Assembly: GCA_903845315.1 (NCBI GenBank)
Contig: CAIMWY010000337.1
Coordinates: forward strand, 1-6,314
Length of the DNA: 6,314 nt
Origin: an uncultured Burkholderiales bacterium
Lineage (GTDB): Bacteria; Pseudomonadota; Gammaproteobacteria; Burkholderiales; Burkholderiaceae
Direction of reading: 5' to 3'
In this document: piece by piece, positions 1 to 4,598 of the stretch
How the letters are laid out: every line of letters starts with the position of its first letter
Numbering within the stretch: the stretch's first letter is position 1
Notes under the pieces: model-generated
The model's database searches: none
What the model saw: the letters and a program-made list of their open reading frames with translations, nothing else
Told to the model about the DNA's origin: nothing
Made by a program: the position numbers and the translations under genes

Positions 1-730
1 AAGCACGTTGACGGGCTTCGTTTTCGGCCTCGTAGCCCATGCTGGTCCAGACATCGGTGGTCACCAGGTCTGCGCTACGGCAGGCTTGCATGGGGTCGGC
101 AAAGACCTTAAAGCATTCACTGTGCGTAACCAAGCCGGCGATGGTGGGGTCTACCTCATACCCACTGGGGGTGCTCACGTGGACGGTGAAGCCCAGCAAG
201 TCAGCGGCTTGCAGCCAGGTGTTGGCCATGTTGTTGCCGTCCCCCACCCAAGCCACCACTTTGCCTTTGAGGCAATTGAGGGGGTTGCTCACGTCTCCTC
301 GGTGCTCAATGAAGGTCAGCAAGTCGGCCATGATCTGGCACGGATGAAACTCGTTGGTCAAACCGTTGATCACAGGCACGCGTGAGTTGGCGGCAAAGCT
401 GTTGATCTTGTCTTGTCCGTAGGTACGGATCATCACCAGGTCGACCATGCGGCTGATCACTTTGGCGCTGTCTTCAATGGGTTCGGCGCGGCCCAACTGG
501 CTGTCACCGGTGGTGAGGTGTACCACGGCCCCGCCCATTTGGTACATGCCGGCTTCAAAGCTCACGCGTGTGCGGGTGGAGGCTTTCTCGAAGATCATCG
601 CCAGCGTGCGGTCTGCCAGTGTGTGGTGCTTTTCGTAGGCCTTGAATTTTTTCTTGATCAGCGCAGCACGTGTGAACACATAGGCGTACTCGTCGACCGT
701 GAGGTCGGTGAATTGCAGGTAGTGCTTCAT
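1..730 (-). CDS. argF: Ornithine carbamoyltransferase (3' part beyond window)
   Basis: Cytoplasmic enzyme that joins carbamoyl phosphate and ornithine to give citrulline in arginine biosynthesis. Translating the minus strand from the ATG at 730-728 gives an open frame of 243 residues that reaches the left edge without a stop. Visible family marks are the carbamoyl-phosphate motif STRTR at residues 51-55, the HPCQ motif at 129-132, a GDGNNMANTW segment at about 163-172 that opens the ornithine-binding domain, and DVWTSMG at 226-232. The family is about 305-310 residues long, so about 65 are missing, including the HCLP ornithine-binding motif. The start follows from the N-terminal sequence MKHYLQF, usual in this family. 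That ATG overlaps the argD stop (ATGA), and no strong Shine-Dalgarno sequence precedes it, so expression probably depends on argD translation. Anabolic ArgF is far likelier than a catabolic ArcB because of the argD neighbour. The identification is firm. Confidence 0.96.
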   Translation of the reverse strand, partial: MKHYLQFTDLTVDEYAYVFTRAALIKKKFKAYEKHHTLADRTLAMIFEKASTRTRVSFEAGMYQMGGAVVHLTTGDSQLGRAEPIEDSAKVISRMVDLVMIRTYGQDKINSFAANSRVPVINGLTNEFHPCQIMADLLTFIEHRGDVSNPLNCLKGKVVAWVGDGNNMANTWLQAADLLGFTVHVSTPSGYEVDPTIAGLVTHSECFKVFADPMQACRSADLVTTDVWTSMGYEAENEARQRA

Positions 731-1923
731 ACGGGTTCGGCTAAAAAGGTTTTGACCAGTGGAGCCAAGATGGCCACCACTTCGTCGGCTTCTGCGGGGG
801 TGATGATGAGTGGCGGCACCAAGCGCACCACGTTGTCTGCGGTCACGCTGAGCAACAAGCCCGCATCGAGCGCGCGTTGCATCAGGGCACCGCAAGGGCG
901 GACCAACTCAATGCCTAGCATCAGACCTTGGCCGCGGATCTCTTTCACGCCTGGCAGGCTTCCCAATTCATGCTCAAGCGCCGCACGCAGATGAGCACCG
1001 ACTTTTGTCGCGTTTTCCAGCAGACCATCTTCTTCCATGATGCGGATGGTCTCTACACCCGCACGCATGGCCAGCGGGTTGCCACCGAAGGTGGTGCCGT
1101 GGTTGCCCGGTTGAAAGATGTGGGCCGCTTTGGGGCCCGCCACCACGGCCCCAATGGGAACGCCCGATCCGAGGCCTTTGGCCAGCGGCATGACGTCCGG
1201 CACGATGCCGGCCCACTGGTGGGCAAACCATTTGCCCGTGCGGCCCATGCCGCATTGCACTTCGTCAATCATCAGCAGCCAGTCACGCTCGTCACACAAC
1301 TGGCGAACTTCTCTCAGGTATTGAGCAAACATGGGCTGAATGCCACCTTCGCCTTGAATGGTTTCAAAGAACACCGCGGCCACATTGGGGTTGCCTTGGG
1401 TGGCCTTTTTCAGCGCTTCGATGTCGTTGACCGGAACGCGAATGAAGCCTTCCATCATGGGCCCGAAACCTTCTTTGATTTTGTCGTTGCCAGTTGCTGC
1501 CAGGGTGGCGAGCGAGCGGCCGTGGAAGGCTTTCTCGTAGACCACGATCTCTGGTTTTTCAATGCCTTTGCCGTGGCCGAACTTGCGCGCCAATTTCAGG
1601 GCCGCTTCGTTAGCTTCCAAGCCGCTGTTGCAAAAGAACACATTGGTCATGCCTGAAAGCGCCACCAGTTTGGCGGCCAAGGCTTCTTGGTGAGGTATGT
1701 GGTAGTAGTTGCAGCTGTGGATGATCTTGGCGATTTGGTCTTGCAAGGCTGGCGTGAGCTTGGGGTGGGCATGGCCCAAGGTGTTGACGGCAATGCCAGC
1801 CAAGGCGTCCAGATAGCATTTCCCACCCGTGTCCCACACGCGCAAGCCTCGGCCATGCGACAAGGCCACAGGGAGGCGGCCATAGGTGTTCATGGTGTGG
1901 GGCGATGCTGCAGGCGTGGTCAT
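727..1923 (-). CDS. argD: Acetylornithine aminotransferase
   Basis: Cytoplasmic PLP-dependent class III (fold type I) aminotransferase. It interconverts N-acetylglutamate semialdehyde and N-acetylornithine with glutamate as amino donor. Many ArgD enzymes also serve as succinyl-diaminopimelate aminotransferase for lysine. With the ATG at 1923-1921 the protein has 398 residues, the normal family length. Visible marks are the NSGLEANEAALKLAR cofactor-phosphate segment (99-113), FHGR (133-136), ETIQGEGG (187-194), the PLP-ring aspartate in IDEVQ (D220), the predicted Schiff-base lysine K249 in PLAKG, and the TTFGGNPLA segment (277-285). An in-frame GTG at 2085 would add 54 residues. I rejected it because that stretch is unlike the family, runs through promoter-like DNA, and the internal ATG has a good GGAG site 5 nt upstream. 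The stop overlaps the argF start. The family also holds ornithine and GABA aminotransferases, but pairing with argF strongly favours ArgD. Confidence 0.96.
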   Translation of the reverse strand: MTTPAASPHTMNTYGRLPVALSHGRGLRVWDTGGKCYLDALAGIAVNTLGHAHPKLTPALQDQIAKIIHSCNYYHIPHQEALAAKLVALSGMTNVFFCNSGLEANEAALKLARKFGHGKGIEKPEIVVYEKAFHGRSLATLAATGNDKIKEGFGPMMEGFIRVPVNDIEALKKATQGNPNVAAVFFETIQGEGGIQPMFAQYLREVRQLCDERDWLLMIDEVQCGMGRTGKWFAHQWAGIVPDVMPLAKGLGSGVPIGAVVAGPKAAHIFQPGNHGTTFGGNPLAMRAGVETIRIMEEDGLLENATKVGAHLRAALEHELGSLPGVKEIRGQGLMLGIELVRPCGALMQRALDAGLLLSVTADNVVRLVPPLIITPAEADEVVAILAPLVKTFLAEPV

Positions 1924-1928
1924 GGTTT

Positions 1929-1932
1929 CTCC
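1929..1932 (-). promoter_or_regulatory. Ribosome-binding site of argD
   Basis: On the minus strand GGAG (part of TTTGGAGAAACC) lies 5 nt before the ATG at 1923-1921. It fixes the argD start there rather than at the in-frame GTG at 2085, giving a protein of standard length. Confidence 0.8.
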
Positions 1933-2058
1933 AAATGAAAACGACCCAACGAAGGTTGAGCCGTTGAGGCTGGATTTTAAAGGCTGCTGTGTGACAGTGC
2001 GGGTGGCAAGTGGGGAGCCCACGCACGCCTGTTTGTCGGGACATCGAAGGGCCCTAGG

Positions 2059-2078
2059 TCTTATATAAGATAGAATAC
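2059..2078. promoter_or_regulatory. AT-rich palindromic core, possible divergent promoters for argD and DUF3579
   Basis: This lies in the 218-bp spacer between the divergent argD and DUF3579 genes. TCTTATATAAGA (2059-2070) is a perfect 12-bp palindrome and the most AT-rich spot in the spacer. It holds TATAAG-type -10 matches on both strands, and a plus-strand TAGAAT (2071-2076) is a further 5/6 match to the sigma-70 -10 consensus. No -35 hexamer sits at normal spacing on either strand. TTGACA at 2079-2084 is perfect but on the wrong side to serve the plus-strand TAGAAT, and nothing -10-like follows it at 16-18 bp. The promoter role is therefore inferred from position and composition. The palindrome could also be an operator. 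Confidence 0.35.
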
Positions 2079-2088
2079 TTGACACACC

Positions 2089-2115
2089 GGTGACACGGGC
2101 AGATCCCCAGTCACC
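2089..2115 (+). promoter_or_regulatory. Imperfect hairpin in the DUF3579 leader
   Basis: GGTGAC (2089-2094) is complementary to GTCACC (2110-2115). Inside them, after a symmetric 2x2 internal loop (AC/CA), GGG (2097-2099) pairs with CCC (2105-2107) across a CAGAT loop. That makes nine base pairs in 27 nt. It lies 26 nt before the DUF3579 ATG, downstream of the likeliest promoter, so it would fall in the 5' leader. No U-tract follows, so it is not an intrinsic terminator. It could be a leader structure or a two-fold protein-binding site. Its function is unknown. Confidence 0.4.
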
Positions 2116-2141
2116 AAGACCCTGTTTTCAGCCTCTACCCG

Positions 2142-2462
2142 ATGGTTTCTCACTCCGCCAAAGAAGTTTTTATCTTGGGGCTTACCCATGCAGGCCGTAC
2201 GTTTCGTCCCAGCGACTGGGCCGAGCGTTTGGCGGGAGTGATGAGTCAATTTCGCCCGGGCGGCGCTGTGCCCGGAAGCCATTTGAGCTATTCGCCGTGG
2301 TGTGTACCCAATACCTTGGATGGCAGCAAATGCGTCATCGTGCACACCGACTTACGTGCTCAGGAACCAATGGCGTGGGACTTTGTGATGAACTTTGCCA
2401 GAGATAACGATCTACAAGTGGTTGAGGCATGCTTGTTGCCTGACAGTCCTCCCCGCATCTAA
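2142..2462 (+). CDS. DUF3579 family protein, function unknown
   Basis: A 106-residue protein resembling DUF3579, a small family I know mainly from betaproteobacteria and for which I know no demonstrated function. Recognisable stretches are FRPSDWAERLAGVMSQFRP (21-39), HLSYSPWCVP (47-56), GSKCVIV (61-67), EPMAWDFVMNFARDNDLQVVE read in two pieces (75-95), and the terminal ACLLPD (96-101). There are three cysteines (54, 64, 97), and no signal peptide or membrane segment, so the protein is probably cytosolic. The ATG at 2142 is the only possible start: no ATG, GTG or TTG lies between it and the upstream in-frame stop at 2091. No Shine-Dalgarno sequence is visible before it (the bases are CTCTACCCG), so initiation may be weak or unconventional. 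The gene stands alone, diverging from argD and converging on rpsT. The family call is from memory of its sequence pattern. Confidence 0.88.
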   Translation: MVSHSAKEVFILGLTHAGRTFRPSDWAERLAGVMSQFRPGGAVPGSHLSYSPWCVPNTLDGSKCVIVHTDLRAQEPMAWDFVMNFARDNDLQVVEACLLPDSPPRI

Positions 2463-2463
2463 A

Positions 2464-2500
2464 GCCCTTTTGAGGGGTGTGATCACAACACCCTTTGGGC
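2464..2500 (+). repeat. Nested inverted repeat just after the DUF3579 stop
   Basis: Two bases after the stop, an outer GCCC (2464-2467) can pair with GGGC (2497-2500). An inner GGGTGT (2475-2480) can pair with ACACCC (2488-2493) around a 7-nt loop. The 10-bp palindrome TGTGATCACA (2478-2487) lies at its centre. No U-run follows directly, so this is not the terminator itself. It could stabilise the mRNA 3' end or be incidental. TGTGATCACA resembles two CRP half-sites without the usual 6-bp spacer, so I do not call it a CRP site. Confidence 0.4.
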
Positions 2501-2503
2501 AAC

Positions 2504-2530
2504 AAAAAACCGCTCCGAAGAGCGGTTTTT
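2504..2530. terminator. Bidirectional Rho-independent terminator between DUF3579 and rpsT
   Basis: CCGCTC (2510-2515) and GAGCGG (2520-2525) form a perfect 6-bp stem around a 4-nt loop. They are flanked by an A-run (2504-2509) and a T-run (2526-2530), so both directions have a stem followed by a U-tract. Read on the minus strand the loop is UUCG closed by C-G, the extra-stable tetraloop, followed by six U. The design is therefore stronger for rpsT than for DUF3579 (CGAA loop, five U). The position between two convergent genes fits a shared terminator. Confidence 0.9.
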
Positions 2531-2563
2531 GCTTTTGCTGCAGCGCACCCGTTACAAACGGCA

Positions 2564-2579
2564 GTCTGAACGTTCAGAC
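2564..2579. repeat. 16-bp perfect palindrome downstream of rpsT
   Basis: GTCTGAACGTTCAGAC reads the same on both strands. In RNA it can form a 6-bp stem with an ACGU loop. It lies in the rpsT 3' untranslated region, between the stop codon and the terminator. It could be an mRNA 3' structure or a protein-binding site. No function is shown. Confidence 0.6.
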
Positions 2580-2589
2580 CGGGCTGTGT

Positions 2590-2605
2590 GCCTGAATGAT
2601 CAGGC
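2590..2605. repeat. Inverted repeat across the rpsT stop codon
   Basis: GCCTGA (2590-2595) and TCAGGC (2600-2605) form a 6-bp stem around ATGA and include the rpsT stop. Its core CTGAATGATCAG matches the core of the neighbouring palindrome (CTGAACGTTCAG) at 10 of 12 bases, so the two look like a related pair with centres 26 bp apart. Confidence 0.5.
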
Positions 2606-2899
2606 GGCGGTTGCCAAGGCTTTCACCTTGGTCGAGAGGCGGCTCTTATCGCGAGCGGCTTTGTTTTTGTGGAAGATACCTTTGTCGGCCACTGTATCCA
2701 CCACAGCTTGCATCTTGGCAAACAGCTCGGTGGCTTTGGTTTTGTCGCCAGCGAGCACAGCTTTTTCAACGTTCTTCACAGCAGTGCGGTATTTTGAGCG
2801 CAGGGAGGTGTTGGCGGCGTTGATTTTGATGTCTTGGCGGACGCGTTTACGGCCCGACGCAAGGCGTGGGTTCTTTTTCTTGGGTTTGGCTGATGCCAT
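2600..2899 (-). CDS. rpsT: 30S ribosomal protein S20
   Basis: Primary 16S rRNA-binding protein of the small ribosomal subunit. The 99-residue product begins [19 protein letters not shown] and is highly basic with few hydrophobic residues. Residues 28-42 ([15 protein letters not shown]) and 73-89 ([17 protein letters not shown]) match the S20 helical-bundle pattern. In particular, [15 protein letters not shown] is the family's most conserved stretch. The length suits Burkholderiales; the E. coli protein is shorter, about 87 residues. An ATG start with AAGGA (2909-2913) 9 nt upstream supports this start, whereas E. coli rpsT uses UUG. The gene is monocistronic: an extended -10 promoter lies upstream on the minus strand, and a UUCG-loop terminator about 70 bp past the stop. 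In E. coli S20 represses its own translation. I see no specific evidence for that here. Confidence 0.97.
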   Translation of the reverse strand: MASAKPKKKNPRLASGRKRVRQDIKINAANTSLRSKYRTAVKNVEKAVLAGDKTKATELFAKMQAVVDTVADKGIFHKNKAARDKSRLSTKVKALATAA

Positions 2900-2919
2900 T
2901 GTTCGAGTTCCTTAAGGGT

Positions 2920-2947
2920 TTGAGGATGATGCAGCAAAGCTTATAAG
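2920..2947 (+). promoter_or_regulatory. Candidate sigma-70 promoter of murJ
   Basis: TTGAGG (2920-2925, 4/6 to TTGACA) is followed after 16 bp by TATAAG (2942-2947, 5/6 to TATAAT). Initiation near 2954 would give a leader of about 65 nt to the GTG at 3019. The -10 overlaps the rpsT -10 on the other strand by two bases, so polymerase binding for the two genes should be mutually exclusive. It is a weak -35, so the call is tentative. Confidence 0.4.
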
Positions 2948-2954
2948 TATACCA
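2946..2954 (-). promoter_or_regulatory. Extended -10 promoter of rpsT
   Basis: On the minus strand the motif is TGGTATACT: a TG-n extension followed by TATACT, a 5/6 match to TATAAT. No -35 hexamer sits 16-18 bp upstream, which is typical of extended -10 promoters. Predicted initiation near 2939 would give a leader of about 40 nt with the AAGGA ribosome-binding site. This is inference from motif and position. Confidence 0.5.
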
Positions 2955-3018
2955 AAGCCCCTTGGATCGCTTGCTGATGACTATGGGGGCTGGTTCAACC
3001 CCTCGCTACACTGTGCTG

Positions 3019-4584
3019 GTGTCATTGTTCAAATCTGCCTCTATCGTTTCAGGCCTGACCCTGGTTTCCCGCATCACAGGGTTGGTGCGCGAGCTTTTGA
3101 TTGCATCGTTATTTGGAGCAAATGCACTGACGGATGCCTTTAATGTGGCGTTTCGTATCCCTAATTTGTTTCGCCGTTTGTTTGCTGAAGGTGCGTTCAG
3201 CCAAGCTTTTGTGCCTGTGTTGGCCGCCAGTCGTCAACAGCATGGCGATGAAGCCACCCATGTGTTGATCAACCAAGTGGCAACCTTGTTGCTGTGGGTG
3301 GTGCTGTGCGTCAGTGCCTTGGGTGTGGTTGCAGCGCCCGCGTTGGTTTGGCTCATGGCCAGTGGCTTGCAGCAGTCGCCACAAGGGTTTGATGTGGCGG
3401 TGGTGATGACTCGCTGGATGTTTCCCTACATTGCGTTCATGTCGCTCGTGGCCTTAGCGGCGGGAGTGCTCAACACCTGGAAGCGTTTTGCGGTGCCTGC
3501 TGCCACGCCCGTCCTGCTGAATGTGGCCATGATCTTGGCGGCTTGGTTGGGTGGGCCGTGGTTCGCATCATGGGGCCTGCCTGCGATTTATGCGTTAGCA
3601 GCAGGCGTGATGTTGGGTGGGGCTTTGCAGTTGACGGCGCAACTGGTGGCTTTGCGCCGACTGGGTTTGCTGCCGCACATCGGCGTAGGTTGGCAGGCGC
3701 TGCGCGAGGCTTGTTCTGCGCAAGGGCCTTCGCGTATCTTGCGTCTCATGGCACCTGCCTTGTTGGGGGTGGGGGTGGCGCAAATTTCGTTGTTGATCAA
3801 CACCCAAATTGCCTCCCACCTGATGCCGGGCAGTGTGAGTTGGCTCAGTTATGCAGATCGTCTCATGGAGTTTCCCACTGCGTTGTTGGGTGTTGCCCTA
3901 GGCGTGGTGCTGATGCCCCAGTTGTCTGCTGCCAAGGCGGCCAACAACACGGCACAGTATTCCGATATGTTGGACTGGGGTTTGCGTTTGGTGCTTGTCT
4001 TGGCTTTGCCGTGTGCTGTGGCCTTGTTGGTTTTTTCGCAGCCACTGGTGGCAGTGCTCTACAACTATGGGGCGTTCAGTGCCCATGATGTGCGGCAAAC
4101 CACCTTGGCCTTGATGGGCTATGGCGTGGGCTTGCTCGGTTTGGTGGCGATCAAAGTGCTGGCGCCGGGTTATTACGCCAGCCAAGACATTCGCACCCCC
4201 GTACGTATTGCGGTGGCCGTGCTCATCATCACTCAGCTATTGAATGTGTTGCTGGTACCCTATCTCGCCCATGCGGGCTTGGCTTTGTCTATTGGCTTGG
4301 GCGCGTTGGTGAATGCCGCCTGGTTGTTGTGGGGTCTGCGCAAGACAGACACTTACCAACCCAGTGCCGGTTGGGGGCGTTTTGGGTTGCAAGTGACGGC
4401 CAGCAGCGCCTTGCTGGGCGCGTGGCTGTTTTGGGCTTGTAGTCACTGGGACTGGACAGCTTTGCACGACACGCCTTGGTTACGCGTGGCGGTGATGGCA
4501 GGTGTGCTGACGTTGAGTGCTTTGTTGTACTTTGCCTGTCTGATTGGCCTGGGCTTGAAGTTGCGTACGCTGTGGCGTCGATGA
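3019..4584 (+). CDS. murJ: Lipid II flippase MurJ (MviN family)
   Basis: Inner-membrane protein of the MOP exporter superfamily that moves lipid II from the cytoplasmic to the periplasmic face for peptidoglycan synthesis. The family has 14 membrane helices, and the sequence is strongly hydrophobic throughout. Starting at GTG 3019 gives 521 residues, the normal length, and makes the N-terminus co-linear with E. coli MurJ: R18, R24, D39, R52 and R53 fall at the same numbers. Also visible are LFAEGAFSQAFVPVLA (54-69) and YADRLMEFP with R281, the counterpart of the E. coli cavity arginine R270 (alignment from memory). The GTG lacks a clear ribosome-binding site. In-frame alternatives at TTG 2962, ATG 2977 and ATG 2983 would add 12-19 non-conserved residues. 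The SirB1-like gene follows after 14 bp, probably in one transcript. The function is firm, the start less so. Confidence 0.95.
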   Translation: MSLFKSASIVSGLTLVSRITGLVRELLIASLFGANALTDAFNVAFRIPNLFRRLFAEGAFSQAFVPVLAASRQQHGDEATHVLINQVATLLLWVVLCVSALGVVAAPALVWLMASGLQQSPQGFDVAVVMTRWMFPYIAFMSLVALAAGVLNTWKRFAVPAATPVLLNVAMILAAWLGGPWFASWGLPAIYALAAGVMLGGALQLTAQLVALRRLGLLPHIGVGWQALREACSAQGPSRILRLMAPALLGVGVAQISLLINTQIASHLMPGSVSWLSYADRLMEFPTALLGVALGVVLMPQLSAAKAANNTAQYSDMLDWGLRLVLVLALPCAVALLVFSQPLVAVLYNYGAFSAHDVRQTTLALMGYGVGLLGLVAIKVLAPGYYASQDIRTPVRIAVAVLIITQLLNVLLVPYLAHAGLALSIGLGALVNAAWLLWGLRKTDTYQPSAGWGRFGLQVTASSALLGAWLFWACSHWDWTALHDTPWLRVAVMAGVLTLSALLYFACLIGLGLKLRTLWRR

Positions 4585-4588
4585 GGAG
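4584..4588 (+). promoter_or_regulatory. Ribosome-binding site of the SirB1-like gene, overlapping the murJ stop
   Basis: AGGAG begins on the last base of the murJ TGA and lies 10 nt before the ATG at 4599. An in-frame ATG at 4581 overlaps the murJ stop as ATGA but has no upstream ribosome-binding site, so 4599 is preferred. Either arrangement suggests that ribosomes finishing murJ feed the next gene. Confidence 0.6.
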
Positions 4589-4598
4589 AAGTGAAGAA

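Noticed and set aside
413..1656. Long plus-strand open frames opposite argF and argD (up to 242 residues at 928-1656)
   Set aside because: They are antisense to well-identified genes, have no recognisable family, and are expected from codon bias at this GC content.
2079..2084. Perfect TTGACA -35 hexamer on the plus strand
   Set aside because: No -10-like hexamer follows at 15-19 bp (the bases around 2102-2107 are GATCCC), so I do not call it a promoter.
1924..2085. N-terminal 54-residue extension of argD from GTG 2085
   Set aside because: The added residues are unlike ArgD, would be encoded by the promoter-like palindrome, and the ATG at 1923 has a good GGAG site and yields the normal length.
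2061..2345. 94-residue minus-strand open frame opposite DUF3579
   Set aside because: It overlaps the conserved DUF3579 gene and has no recognisable domain or ribosome-binding site.
2478..2487. TGTGATCACA as a CRP/FNR site
   Set aside because: The half-sites lack the central 6-bp spacer of real CRP sites, and the site lies after a stop codon between convergent genes.
3762..3779. G-rich stretch in murJ with two G5 runs, as a quadruplex or slippage site
   Set aside because: It encodes the conserved LLGVGVAQ membrane segment with alternating GGG/GTG codons, and lacks four proper G-runs. The reading frame is intact.
3543..4088. 181-residue plus-strand open frame inside murJ in another frame
   Set aside because: It is a frame shadow of a conserved membrane protein, rich in Gly, Ala and Cys with no domain pattern.
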